Assembly: GCA_918026815.1 (NCBI GenBank)
Contig: CAKJVC010000124.1
Span: 124,001 to 188,000 of the forward strand
Direction of reading: 5' to 3'
Origin: Chalara sp. BL73
Taxonomy: Eukaryota > Ascomycota > Leotiomycetes > Helotiales
Length of the DNA stretch: 64,000 bases
Part shown: positions 1 through 11,062 of the stretch, in pieces
Position numbering within the stretch: the stretch's first letter is position 1
Layout of the letters: every line of letters begins with the position of its first letter
Notes under the pieces: model-generated
The model's database searches: none
The model's input: only the letters and a program-made list of their open reading frames with translations
What the model was told of the DNA's origin: nothing
Translations under genes and position numbers: made by a program

Positions 1-1
1 C

Positions 2-214
2 CCTAGTGTGAGTGGGTTCATGTACTTCATGAGAGGACTTGGAACGATGTTCGGCAGTCCCGTTGGAGGTAAGATCTTGGGTGAAAGTCGAGTGAGCAAT
101 TACAGAAATATGGTGCTATTTGATAGCGCATTGCTCACAGGTGCAGCTATTTGTGTTGTGGTAGTAAGGTGTTGGGACGCTGTCGAGAAGAGAGGATGGA
201 AGTGGAAGGCTTAA
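2..214 (+). CDS. MFS transporter, monocarboxylate-type, C-terminal end (partial)
   Basis: The reading frame enters from before the window and ends at TAA 212-214. The last 70 or so residues include the glycine-rich stretch GLGTMFGSPVGGKILG, a short loop, one hydrophobic helix (LFDSALLTGAAICVVVV) and a basic tail. This matches the final helices of fungal major facilitator transporters of the monocarboxylate porter (MCH/MCT) group, which move small organic acids or related solutes across a membrane. A GTGAGT at 8-13 resembles a donor site, but reading straight through gives the family-like sequence, so I treat it as coding. The substrate cannot be inferred from this fragment. Confidence 0.6.
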   Translation, partial: PSVSGFMYFMRGLGTMFGSPVGGKILGESRVSNYRNMVLFDSALLTGAAICVVVVRCWDAVEKRGWKWKA

Positions 215-1470
215 GCGCTTTTACTCTATCTAGATCGCAGATGTAAACACATTAAATATGTTCTTGTTCATGGGTCTACGTCCTCGAAAGCTTGACAACT
301 ATTCTCACGCCGGCGTTCTGCAGGGGTACGGTATAGCCACTACTCTTCCGGCTTTCAATCAGGATACTTCTGTTAGTTCCAATACTTAACATAAAGATAG
401 CTCAGCCAAGCACAAGTTCGTGTTAACGGCGAAATGGAAATACCAAGGCAAAGGACGGCCACCCATGCGCATCCGACTGCTCTGTTAGTCTGGACAGGAG
501 AAGTCCTCACTTTAAAGTCTATTGAGATCATCGCAAAAGCTAAGCCTGTGGTGCAGCCTAGACTGATTTACTGACCATTATTTGAATCCTTTAGAGATAT
601 GTCGCTCCATATTCTACCGGTCCACCAAAAGATGACGATGTCCAAGCATCATGCCAAGACCTTTCTCGCTGTCCGGCCATGACTTTGACGCCAAGGCTTT
701 ATCATCTCTTTGCCAAGCCAATACTTTTCCATATTGTGTAACGACAGGATACCCCCGCCCCCACTTTAATACCCCACAAAGTACCACCTACAGACCTATT
801 AGGATCGCCTACGTGCGTGTAGACTTTTTCAGGAAACTGAGATACATTGACTTCGGTACAACTGTTTCGGTGCTTCGCATTATCTTAGGAATAGAGGCCG
901 ACTTATGGGTAGTAATTTTCCGGAAAGCGTTTCGTGGTTTGAATGTGCTTTAGATTTTGCAGGAGCTCTTGCTGCGCTGCTTTGAGAGCTCCTCACATCC
1001 ACGATCTTTCTTTTTAGGGGATAGGTTATGATTTTCCAATAGATAATGTGTCAGGGGTACCAAATGTAGCGAGCTATAGTATCAGAGGCTCTTTCTTTAT
1101 TCAAAGGTGGCTAAAAAACTACCCTAGCCCTTTTTCTTACTATGTTTGGTACGTCGTTTGCATACCTAATCGTCTTAGATAAGCAAGAGTGATTAAACGT
1201 AGCTTCATTCCACAAGGCTCAAAGCTCGCAATAGCTCAAGAAATGAAGAGGATCTTCTTGATTCGCGGAACATTACTACTTGCTAGCTATTCAACCGAAG
1301 GGGTGGCCTAGGAACGGGACCTCCATCATTCGAAATTCTCAAATAAGTGAACCAGTGATCTGCGTGGAGTATTAAATCTGGTGGTGATCTCTTCACTAAT
1401 TCCATGTCTATTTCTGAATGCATGCTCGTCTAGTACCTACTGTTGTAGTCATTTCTCTCCCCAAGTAGCG
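215..1470. other. Intergenic, no supported gene
   Basis: Downstream of the transporter and upstream of the GH28 relic. The only long ORF (651-953, +) has no recognisable domain or fungal-style composition. I see no RNA gene or repeat. Confidence 0.5.
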
Positions 1471-2731
1471 ATGAGATATCTTACGTATATCACCTGGCTG
1501 GCTCTTTTCTCGTGCCTTGCACTTGCTGAGGATAGCGCTTCATCATGGGAGGAGCAATTCCTGCCAGCGCATTGAGAGATCTCAAGGCGACTCGCCCTCT
1601 TAGGACTTGCGTCATCCAAGCCCACCAAAACGGCTCGGATGACTCTCCTGCCATAATATCCGCCTTTAGCAGATGCAAAAGAAATTCTCAGATACGATTC
1701 CAGAACACTACGTACTACATAGGTAAAGCTATGAAGTTCAGTGATCTGGACAATGTGAAGATTGATATTCAAGGTACCCTGGTTGTATGTTAAACTTGTC
1801 TTCCTCGCATACAAAGTAGAACGTCGCTTAGCGTTAATACCGAGACTGATATAGTGGAGCACTGACATCCAATAATGGCTCGAAAATTCACTACCAATTG
1901 GTCCTGGGAAAGACCAAAATAGTTATCCTCCAGCGGCATACCAGAATCAAACAACTGCATTGATTCTTGGGGGCAAGAGACTTTGGATTGAAGGTTTTGG
2001 CTACGGAACTTTCGATGGCAATGGGCAGGTATGGTATGATTTTGTAAAGGGCCAGTCTAATTATCCCAGTAAGTTTGCTTCGAAGATGGACTATTGAAAA
2101 TGGCGATGACTGCATCGCTACAAAAGCGAACTCTACCAATATCTTGATCGAATATGCTACGTTCTACAAGGGACAAGGTGTTGCCATAGGCAGTGTTGGA
2201 CAATATTACAATCAATTCGAGATAGTAGAGAACGTGACGGCTCGGAATATTGTGGCTTACGGCTCTCGCTATATCGCCCGTATCAAGACTTGGACAGGCG
2301 AGCAGAATGACTGGCCTCCTAATGGTGGAGGTGGTGGCGTCGGCTGTAAGTGCGTTTTGGTTTATTTTCCGTTATCTTAGGAAACAACGGCGCTAATCTT
2401 CCCAGACGCCCGGAACATCATCTGGGACAATATTACTATCTACGATGGAGAGAAATCACCACTCGTTATCAACCAATGCTACACGAACGTCAATAAGGCA
2501 ACTTGTAGCACCTCAACATTCGATATTAGTAATATAGCCTACAAGAATCTCAGCGGCACAATCAAAACTCGAAACATGGCTCAATTCCAGTGCAGTCGGT
2601 CCCAAGGTGGCTGTGATGGAGTCTCAATGGAGAATGTCCAGTTCACAAACACCGCAACATCCTCCCCTGAACCGGCTAGCATTATTAGATGCAGCAATGT
2701 TAATAAGCCAGTAGGATACACGTGTAGCTGA
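1471..2731 (+). pseudogene. Exopolygalacturonase-like GH28 pseudogene
   Basis: Family GH28 enzymes hydrolyse galacturonan in pectin outside the cell. ATG 1471 opens a clear signal peptide (MRYLTYITWLALFSCLALAE), but that frame stops at 1573-1575. The GH28 N-terminus continues in another frame from about 1545 (NGSDDSPAIISAF, NVKIDIQGTL). After a probable intron, an in-frame TAA at 1873-1875 sits where the family usually has an aromatic residue. Then GNGQVWYDFVKGQSNYP (ending near 2069) is followed almost directly by RRWTIENGDDCI (from 2078) in a third frame. About 70-80 family residues, including the NTDG catalytic motif, are missing. The rest is recognisable: GDD, RIKTWTGEQ, then an intron from GTAAGT at 2345 to CAG before 2407, and a clean C-terminus to TGA 2729-2731. 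At least three independent lesions make this a dead gene. Confidence 0.88.
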
Positions 2732-3540
2732 ATCAATGATATATAATTGTTCTCTATGCTTGCTCGTCCCTCATATTTCTTCGTTCTGCTCCGCATACCC
2801 TATCTATATTAGGTCGTGAGGAGGCGAAACAACCCTCGATAAAATTCTGACCAATGCCGCAACCGAGTCTTTACCCATCATACTTTAATCACAAGTGTCA
2901 CGTCCTGTGCTCCGTAGCACACGTGATCTATATTAGCCTAGCTCTCAGAGTGCCTTGCGTATATAGCTTGCTCTCCTCGAGCTCCTTTTCTTTCTTTAGC
3001 TATAAATTCTCGTATAATACTACTGTGGCTTTTTATATTTGTAAATCCACCGCGCGTATCGTGACATTATTTATAGATTTCTTTAATTAATAGCCTAAAA
3101 AAGCTTAATATTGCAACAAAAAGAGGGCAGCGGGAGGGTTGCAATATAGGAGGTAAACACGTGACTGGCGGTGTAGTTGCAACAGTGATGTATTGATATC
3201 AAAAGCATGCTTGTAAGTCTAGCAGGAAACCTCAAGCTTGCCTTCTCCAGGGAGCTCTAGCTCTTCCTTATATCCCATAACAGTGCGGTATCCTTGACCT
3301 ACGGAACCACCAAGCTCTAGAAGTCGGTATCCCCGAAAAGCATTTCTATCAATCGGAGCCCATGATAGTCTAGACTATACGCTTTCATAGTGGCTGTAAG
3401 CCTTTGGCTGGCTGTCGGCTCGCTTACAGCCTGGAACCGATCCTAATCGCCCTGGGCTGTCACACCCTAACCGACAATTGAACTTCTAACCCTAACTCTT
3501 CAAATATCCTTAATCATAAAGGCTTTCAGGGTCAGATCAT
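2732..3540. other. Intergenic, AT-rich, with one short inverted repeat
   Basis: No supported gene. GGCTGTAAGC at 3392-3401 is repeated inverted at 3422-3431 and could form a 10-bp stem with a 20-nt loop. ORF 2854-3090 looks like random AT-rich sequence. Confidence 0.4.
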
Positions 3541-4574
3541 TTATCTATGCATTAACCCTCTCCAAATGCGTTGCATTAGATTAGGCCTAGGACATGAATG
3601 GTGTGGAGAAATATCAAACATGACCTCTGTCGTTGATGGTAACGGCCTATGTATCTCAAATACAACCTCATGCTGAATTGGATCCTTCACTTTCTCGTAT
3701 GTCCATGGTAACTCCACCACAAAAATTTTGACTCCTTTAACTTTCTCAAGCGGGGCTAATAGCAATTTCTCAGAACCCCGAAAGTTGTACATATAGATTG
3801 TAATCTTGAGCTCTGTCAAACTTCTCATCGAGGAGATGGTTGACCAAATCAGCTTCCATATAGCTTCTTCTTCCGGCCAGCCAGGGTTATAGTCTCTTGG
3901 CATTTGGTTCTCGTTATATAGAGTATCACCGAAGAATAAATTGGGCTTGATAAGGTATGATAGTTGAAGACAACGGATTGAATTTAAATGTGAAGACGGT
4001 ACAGTTGAAAAGAACCTTTCCGCTGTTGAAAGGTTGATCAAGCTAAATGAGACAGACGTATAAATCAACTTAATTGACTCATTATACCTAAAGGATGAAA
4101 ATATTGTTAGACAACACTCGGTGAATATTGATCAAGAACTTACATGCGACGGCAGCTTAATAGCAAGGAAATAAGTGATGGTAGTCGTCCACCTACTACA
4201 GCCTCTTTGCAGGGGCTGTGACTATTTCCCCACGAACTTCTCTGTACCAAAGATCCGTCGTGATCATGAGTGGCGATGCAAGGTTGACATACTAATTTGT
4301 ATATTTCCTTGTTAGATAGCTCCCCTGGGTCGTGCTCCTGTGCAATCAAAACAACATGCAATATCTCTCCAACAGCTGCTATTACTAATTGCTCATAAAT
4401 AAGGATGCGGACATCCAAGGAAAGTCTCTGGAAGAATGTAGATTCTGTTTGCTCGCTGACAGGCTCTTTAAACCAAATTGCTTGATTCTTATTAGGTATT
4501 ACCGTATGGCTGGTAGTTGGCCTAGTACGGAGGGAGCGGGGCAAAGACTCATCCATAATGAAGCACATAAACAA
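3541..4574 (-). CDS. DUF7730-like fungal protein (F-box-like N-terminus)
   Basis: Two exons, 4574-4144 and 4087-3541, joined across a 56-nt GTAAGT...TAG intron, give 325 residues in a clean frame. The start could instead be the second Met at 4556. Residues around 45-75 read FFQRLSLDVRILIYEQLV, which resembles the short LPxEIRxxIY motif of DUF7730 and related F-box-like fungal proteins. The exon junction rebuilds the typical SCRRMYNESIKLIYTSVSF block. The C-terminal half is a leucine-rich alpha/beta region with no catalytic motif. Proteins of this type are abundant in filamentous ascomycetes and their function is unknown. No signal peptide or membrane helix. The gene ends about 240 bp before the foldback element. 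Confidence 0.7.
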
Positions 4575-4807
4575 TAGTACCGAATTGTAGTAGGCGTTTT
4601 GACTATTTGTTCAGTTTTAGTATTATTAAGCAATTCCAAATTCCAACATGCGCCTCCATGTATGAAGGCGAGGATTTTTAAGGTGGGGCAGTGTTGTTGG
4701 TTACAGGCAGCAAAGGATTAGGCAACCAATACGTCAACGCCATGGTGCCGAGGGTTCCAATACACTTACACCTGGGGTAAGTTAATAATTCTGACTAAGC
4801 GCAACGG
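4575..4807. other. Intergenic with a degenerate copy of the foldback-element motif
   Basis: The segment 4763-4805 (CACTTACACC...CTAAGCGCAAC) resembles the element interior at 4828-4872 (CACTGACCCC...CTAAGCGCGTT), although it lies outside the 9-bp target duplication. Confidence 0.45.
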
Positions 4808-4816
4808 GTAACCCCG
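4808..4816. repeat. Target-site duplication, left copy (GTAACCCCG)
   Basis: A perfect 9-bp match to 5542-5550, directly adjacent to the first base of the inverted repeat. Confidence 0.7.
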
Positions 4817-5020
4817 GGGTCCGACTACACTGACCCCTGGGGGTCAGTTTAGAATCATGACTAAGCGCGTTCCGCACCCCACCAAGCCTGTAAGCACAGG
4901 GCAACAAGCCTATAAACACAGGGCAGCTAGCCTATAAATACAGGGCAATTAGCCTCTCAACACAGGACAACTAGCCCATAAAACATAATGCGACCAGCCT
5001 GTAAAATCGCGATTATAAAC
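4817..5020. repeat. Left arm of foldback element with six ~22-bp tandem units
   Basis: After the terminal GGGTCCGACTAC come a near-palindrome (ACTGACCCC-TG-GGGGTCAGT, 4829-4848) and six degenerate units of the form AGCCTRTAAACACAGGGCAA, from about 4884 to 5005. The arm is about one unit longer than the right arm. Confidence 0.8.
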
Positions 5021-5361
5021 CTGAAATAATTTCATTTGTGTATAATACTGTTTGTGGCTTGGAAAAAAGTTTTTTTTTCGATATTAAACTTTTTAATATG
5101 TTTTATTTAATATTTTAGCTATAATAAAATTTTTACAAATTGTTTTACAAATTGTAGAAAGTTTTTTACAAGTTCGTGACTGATTTTGCGAAATTGTTAA
5201 ACAAAAGTTGATTGCTACAGTCGCATTTACAAAACACTTTTTCTTGTAAGCTATTGTATAAAATAAATAAACTAATACGAAAAGCATAATACTACTGTTT
5301 TGCTTAAGTTTGAATTGATTTGTAAAACTAGTTTTAAAAGCAATATATAGTTGTACTACAA

Positions 5362-5541
5362 GTTTGTAATCGCGTTTTTACAGGCTGGTCGCGTTGTGTT
5401 TACAGGCTGGTCGTTCTGTGTTGACAGGCTAATTGCCCTGTGTTTATAGGCTTGTTGCCCTGTGCCTACAGGCTTGGTGGGTGCTGAACGCGCTTAGTCA
5501 TGATTCTAAACTGACCCCCAGGGGTCAGTGTAGTCGGACCC
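5362..5541. repeat. Right arm of foldback element with five ~22-bp tandem units
   Basis: Reverse complement of the left arm. On the + strand the units read TTTACAGGCTGGTCGNNCTGTG and variants from about 5375 to 5480, followed by the same near-palindrome and CGGACCC at the end. It is about 24 bp shorter than the left arm, which fits loss or gain of one unit. Confidence 0.8.
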
Positions 5542-5550
5542 GTAACCCCG
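5542..5550. repeat. Target-site duplication, right copy (GTAACCCCG)
   Basis: A perfect 9-bp match to 4808-4816, directly after the last base of the inverted repeat. Confidence 0.7.
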
Positions 5551-5916
5551 GGTCAATGCAGCGCTTACAGTGTATAGTGTTCTTGTAGCTTTTTTTGTAC
5601 TTACAGCGCTTACAGTATTTACTGTGTTTAAATAGTTATTCTTAACCAAGCGAAAAGTTTTAACGCAAGCTTAGCATTTTACTGTATAATTAACAAAATT
5701 CCGGGCGATATACAGTACTAGCCCATAAGTTCTCGTCCCCCAACAAAATCACCCCCGCCACCTAGTTACACTTTATTTAATAACTTTACAATCACATATC
5801 CAATTGATTTGATTTTGATTGCAAATAAATGACAAATAAGGCCTCTTTCATGTGCTCCATCCTTGAATTCCTTAGTATTTTGTATGCTAACCATTTGCTT
5901 TGATCACCGCCGCAAC

Positions 5917-5921
5917 CCTGT
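5917..5921. repeat. Target-site duplication CCTGT, left copy
   Basis: Five bases directly before the left LTR, identical to 12758-12762. Joining the flanks at this point restores the transposase reading frame. Confidence 0.85.
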
Positions 5922-6377
5922 TGTAACGTACGGGGTAGCCTCAGGCCTAGGTAGCTGGGCTTAGGGCTCGTTGGTTGGTATGGTATATATATGAAATAGA
6001 CTAGACACTGCTTCTCACTAAGGAATGAAACGTTACAAGTATAACAAAGACTATATTGCTAAACTATAATAAAAGTTAAGCACAAAGCTTCTAAACTATG
6101 AAACTGCAACTATTTATATACTATTTGTTGAGCTGGAGTTTCCTAAAGTCCTTAAAGTCTATATAAACTCCCAAGACTCCTCCAGACTTCGTCACGTGAC
6201 GCGGTCGCGGTTTTTAAGAGTCAATAAGCTATTTGCTTTTTTACTCACTTAAAGTCCTAAAATACTGGCTAATTTTAAAACCTACATTTTTAGAATTCTT
6301 ACTGGTCCTAAAACACCAGAGCGTCCTAAAGCTCCTTTTTTAAAGCTTTAGCAAGTCCCAGAATTCGGTTCGTGACA
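5922..6377 (-). repeat. 3' LTR of the chromovirus
   Basis: 456 bp, the same length as the right LTR. The outer (5922-side) half keeps GC-rich sequence such as GGGGTAGCCTCAGGCCTAGG. The inner half, from roughly 6140, shows C-to-T and G-to-A changes, for example TTTTAAAACC where the other LTR has CCTAGGACCC. Confidence 0.9.
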
Positions 6378-6392
6378 CTATTCCTTTTTTAC
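6378..6392 (-). other. Polypurine tract of the chromovirus
   Basis: The reverse complement of 6378-6392 is GTAAAAAAGGAATAG, a purine run ending exactly at the 3' LTR. This is where plus-strand DNA priming is expected, and it independently supports the minus orientation. Confidence 0.6.
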
Positions 6393-6512
6393 TTTAGCGT
6401 GCTTTCACGCTTAAATACAAGTAAAGAAATCTCGCGCGAAAAAACATAGCTTTTTTTTTTTCCCACTATACTACTTTAGCGCACGAGCAAAATCAAAAAT
6501 CGTAGTAAAAGT

Positions 6513-7064
6513 TTGTTCGAAAAAAAAATTCGTGAAAAATTTAAATTAGCTGATTTCATCGAGTTTGTCGGCGAAAAGATGTTTTTATGTACTCGGTGTA
6601 AAAAAAAAAATTTGAAATGTATTGCTGATTCAAAAAAAAAGCGTTTAGCGAAGTGTTCTAAATACATACGAGCGAAGTGTTTTTGCGACACGAGCGTTTT
6701 TTTGTTTAAGCGCTAAAACTCCGAAGTTCTACGTTTAGCTAATTAAATGTTTTTCGATCGCTAGCTGAAAAAGCTGAATAACGAAAAAAAAAAAGCTTCG
6801 GCTTAAGCCTAAAAAGCTATAGCTAAAATAGCCCGTTTCAAAAAACAAAAAGCTTTTATTAAAAGTCGTCGAAAAGAAATAGCTCGTCGTAGTTTTCGTT
6901 ATTTAAAAAAGTTAAATACTGCCGAAAAAAAAAAAAGAAAAAAAGCTGAAACAAAAAAAAACGAAATACAAAAGCAAATCGCTATTGCTAACGTCGCTTT
7001 TGCCGTTAGCGGATTTTATAACGATTTTTTAGCGAAATTCCTTAGTTTTTTAAACTTTTTTTAA
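6513..7064 (+). pseudogene. Extra antisense ORF of the chromovirus: Cys-rich plus coiled-coil protein
   Basis: On the opposite strand to pol and converging on its 3' end, one frame runs from about 6513 to TAA 7062-7064. It is broken only by stop codons of the kind RIP makes. The first part has a zinc-knuckle-like spacing: CTRCKKKNLKC, then KCSKYIRAKCFCD. A Lys/Arg/Glu-rich stretch with coiled-coil character follows, then a hydrophobic end (VAFAVSGFYNDFLAKF). The frame stays coherent far longer than expected by chance in a sequence this AT-rich, so it was probably a real gene. Its function is unknown. Additional antisense ORFs near the 3' end are known in some fungal LTR elements. Confidence 0.55.
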
Positions 7065-7139
7065 GCAAATCAAGATTTTGTTAATAAAACTTTGCTAACA
7101 ATTTAAAACAATTAAAGTTGTTTTTAAGTTTTTATGTAT

Positions 7140-10100
7140 TTTCTGAATATAAATAGTTTTTTTATTTAACGAAGTACTTAGTTTGTGTTTTAACGTATTT
7201 GCAGTCCAAAATTTGTTTTACTTTATACTCGGCGTTTAAGTTAACTAAAAAGATTTCGGTTTTTAGTATTAGTAAAATGCTCGATAGTGTTTTCTTAAAC
7301 AAAAATACGTAAAATACTAAATAAATATTTATATTTTTAAGCAAATCCAATTTGTAGTTTAAAAATCTTTTGACTTTTTTAATTTTGTACAGTTTTAATT
7401 TTTTGTAGTTTAGTTTGTCGCTTAGTTTTTTAATGTTAATATTTTTTTTAAGCAAATAAACTTTTTTTTTTTTTTCGAAAGTAAACTTTTAACTACGTTT
7501 TTTGTTGTAGTAATAAGCATTTTTTTTTGCTACAAACTGCAAGTTTTCCGCTAGTTTTTTATGCAGTTTTTTAATACTTTAAACTTTGACGTAAATATAT
7601 TTATTGTCGATATTTGTAATTTTTAGTTTTTTGTATATTACTAGCTCGTAGCTATAGTTGGCGAAAAATAGTAAAACTAGTATCGTTTTTGTAGTCGAAC
7701 TATTGTATGCGAATTGTACAAATAGCAATAGTTGAACTTAATTGTTTTGTTTGTAATTAATATAGTATTTTAAATATGTTTTTACTATTTAGTTTATTTT
7801 TTTCGTTTAACTATTTGTTTATAAATAAAAAAACGTAAATAGCTTTTTTTTAGCGCTTAACTGCGCTATAAAACTTGTTTAAAACTTAAATATAAAAAGT
7901 TTGTTTTTGTTCGATATAATTTTTTTTAGTAGTTTATACAAAGCGATTACTTTTTTAAAGAAAGTGTATACAAAGTTTTCTGCTGTACTTAACTTGCAGT
8001 ATAAAACGAGTATTATATATTTTGTTAGTTTTTTCACTACGACTAAAATAAAATCGTATTTTACTTTTGTTACTAAATTTTTAAATTTCGAAAGTTTAAC
8101 AATAAAGTTTTAAAATATTAATTTTTATAGTATAAGTAGTATCGAAGTTGTTTGTATTTACTTATAAAAAACTCGGCGTAAAGCTTTGTTTTTAATGCAA
8201 GTATTACAACCGCTAACTACCGTTTTTACTATAGCTTTTAGTTTTAAATACTAAAAAGTTTTTGCGATTTTTTTATACGTTTTTCTAATTTTTTAGTATT
8301 CGTATACAAAAAAGCTATATTGTTTTTTAACAAAGTTTTTTTTAATTTTTTTAAGTATATACAGTTTTTTTGTTTTTTTTTGTCGAAGAATCCTGTTATT
8401 TTTTTTATTTTTTTCGAAAGTTTTTTTTAGTATTCGTTGTACGTTTAAATTTCGTTTAGCGCTATTTTTAAAGCGTGCTAATTATAGTTCGATAAAGTTA
8501 TGCTTTACTGTTGCTGCAATTTTTTTTATATTTAAAACAAAGTTTTTATTTTCGAGCTTTTTAAATAAAGCTGTTTTTTAGTATACTTTAAAGTTTTCGT
8601 ACTTTAGTTTTTTACTAAGCGCGTTAGTTTTCGTATTGTTTGTTCCGTTAACGTGTTTAATAACTAAGTCGAATTTTGCTAGTTTTTTAGTTTATTTAGC
8701 TAATTTTCGATTGTTTAAAACTTTAGTAGTAGTAAAAGTTCGGAAATTTATATAATCGGTATAAATAGTAACTGTGAATTTTGCTTTTTGTAAATAAATG
8801 CGCTAGTGCTTTAGTGCTTCTACGATTGTAAGCAGTTTTTTTTTATAAATATTATAATTCTATTTTGCTAACAATATCGTTTTTAAAAAGTAAACAACGA
8901 AGTATAGTTTGTTGTTGTTGTTTTTTTAGAAATAAACTGCTTTTATTATTATATTCGAAGCATTAGTTTTAACTATGCTTTTTTTATTTTTATTATAGTA
9001 TTAAAAAATTAGTTTTTTAGCGAATTTGTTTTTAATTTCTTTAAAAACTGCTTTTTAATTTATTTTTTACTCGAAAAATACGTTTTTTTTAGTTAGTTGT
9101 ATTAAAAAGTAAGCTAACTCTAAATATTTTTTAATAAATTGTCGGCAAAAGTTAACAAACTTTAAAAATAATTGCACGTTTTTAACGTTACGTAGTAATT
9201 TTTATTTTTAAATGTTTTTAATTTTAATAAAATCGATAACGAAGTATTTTGCTTCGACAATATATTTAAAAAATTTACTTTAGTAACGCTAAATTTACAC
9301 TTCGACAACTTTAAGCGAAAGTTTATTTGTGCGAATTTCCGCATAACTTGTTTTACGTGTTTTTCGTGTTTTTCCGGTTTTTTCGAGTAAATTAAAATGT
9401 TATCGAAATAGTATACAACTGTTTTTTACAAAAAATTTTTTAAAATGTCTTTGTTTTGCTTTTAGCAAGTTGTAAAAGTATTAGTTAAGCCGAAAAACAT
9501 AACTATATACTTTTATAGCTCCGAAAGTAATATAAAAGCTGTTTTTTATTTATAGCTTTTTTTAATTCGTATTAAAACAAACGAGTTTTTTTAATTAAGT
9601 TTAGTAAATATTTTTGCTTTAATTAAGCTGTTTCGCAAATACTAGCTACTAAATACAGGATATACGTTTTTTATTGTAATACTATTCAAATTACGATAGT
9701 TTACGCAAAGTTTTTTTTTAGAGTTTTTTTTGTTTTTTTTTTTTTTTGTGCTAGCAGTATATTCGATACTGTTAGTAATTTAAACTTTTTAATTTATTTT
9801 TTTTTTGCTGATTTTTCTATATACTTTTTAAGCGTTTTTAAAGTTTGTAAATTGTATAGTTTTAGTTTTTCAAAAAGTAGCTTTTTTTTTTTTTTCAAAT
9901 TAATTTTATAATTTTATAGTTAATATTTTAGTAAAACACGTATATTTTGTAAGTTTTTAAACAGCTGTAAAAATTTTTTATATAATACAAGTATTTAGTC
10001 GAATGCGTTTTTTGCGCTTCGCTGCACCGAACTTTTAAATTTTCGGAATTCCGGCTTAAAAAAAGCAGCGCTAGCTTTTTTCTCGCTATGCGTATTCTGT

Positions 10101-11040
10101 AAGTTACTTTTTACACAAGTGCATTTATTAAACTAAATACTGTCGTTCGTTTAGTTTATATTTAAATTGTGCTTTTTAACTTAAAAAGTCTCGAAAATAA
10201 CATTATATTTTTCGATTAGTATAACGTTTAATACTATTTTTTCGGTGTGCTTTTTTAATATAACTATTTTTATAAACAAAGTTTTTTTTTTAATTTATTT
10301 ATTTATGCCGACATTTTTTCTATTTATCGCTATTACTTAATACGGTTTTTTTTTGTATATAGTTTTAATAGTTTTTTTTTAAATATACTTCGTATTAATA
10401 TACGTGTTTATTGCTTCGGTATTAATTATAACTTTAGTGTTTTTGCTTTTAAATTTTACTTTTTTTTTAAGTTAGTACAGTTTTAACGTAGTTACTGCTT
10501 GTTTTAGTTTTTGTTCGCGAATAACGTTGCTATATATAACGTTTAACTATATTTTGTAATCGAGCTTTTTTTTTATTAACTTGTAAAGTTTATTTTTTTT
10601 TAAGTAATTGAATTTTTGTTTTTTATTTTTTGCGAATATTTTGTAGTTAAAATTTCTAGTTATTTTACACTAAAAACAGCGTTTTTTTTGCTTAACTATT
10701 ATTTCTTAAGTATCGTTTTTTTTTAAGTACTGTTTCAGTTTTAAAAGTTTTTTTTTAGCTGTATATTTTTCGATAGTTTTTCCGTTTGCTAGTTAAAACG
10801 CTACATAGCGTTCGTTTTTGTATATAACTTTAGTTTTTATACCGAAAAATTCCGTGTTTATGTTTTTTTTTTGCAGTTTTTTTTAATAATCAAGCTTTTT
10901 TATATTTGTCAAAAAGAACTATACTCTAGCTCTTTTTTCGAATAAAGCTAATTTTTATTTTTTACTAACTTCCGAGTATAGTTTTAGTGCTAGCGCTAGA
11001 CTTATAGTTCTTAAAGCAAAAAAGCCGGGCTCCGAAAGTT
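7140..11040 (-). pseudogene. Ty3/gypsy pol polyprotein relic (RT, RNase H, integrase, chromodomain)
   Basis: Read on the minus strand, dispersed but ordered motifs survive. The reverse transcriptase active site YFDNILIYS lies at about 9387-9410; the canonical YFDD has lost its second Asp by G to A. The RT thumb KLSKCKFSVTKVNFL lies in 9344-9162. The end of RNase H (LAKFDLVIKHVNGTN) is at 8682-8641. The post-integrase region KIKKVKRFLNYKLDL...NIYLVFYVFLF runs downstream from about 7400. The chromodomain start AEYKVKQILDCKYVKTQTKY lies in 7231-7165. Stops and frame breaks fill the gaps. The upstream limit, including protease, is not resolved. Confidence 0.85.
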
Positions 11041-11062
11041 GTGTTATTATTTTTATGTTTTC

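Larger units (their letters stand above)
4817..5541. mobile_element. Non-autonomous foldback element, Mutator-like MITE
   Basis: This 725-bp element has long terminal inverted repeats: left arm 4817-5020 and right arm 5362-5541. It starts GGGTCCGACTACACTGACCC and ends with the reverse complement. The 9-bp sequence GTAACCCCG abuts both ends (4808-4816 and 5542-5550), as expected for a target-site duplication. Long TIRs plus a 9-bp duplication are the hallmark of Mutator-superfamily elements. Inside each arm are tandem units of about 22 bp (see the arm entries). The AT-rich centre (5021-5361) encodes nothing recognisable, so mobility would depend on a transposase elsewhere. The class assignment is inference from the structure; no transposase was seen. 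Confidence 0.75.

Noticed and set aside
651..953. 100-aa plus-strand ORF
   Set aside because: No domain, no plausible signal or helix, and composition unlike the genes; likely a chance frame.
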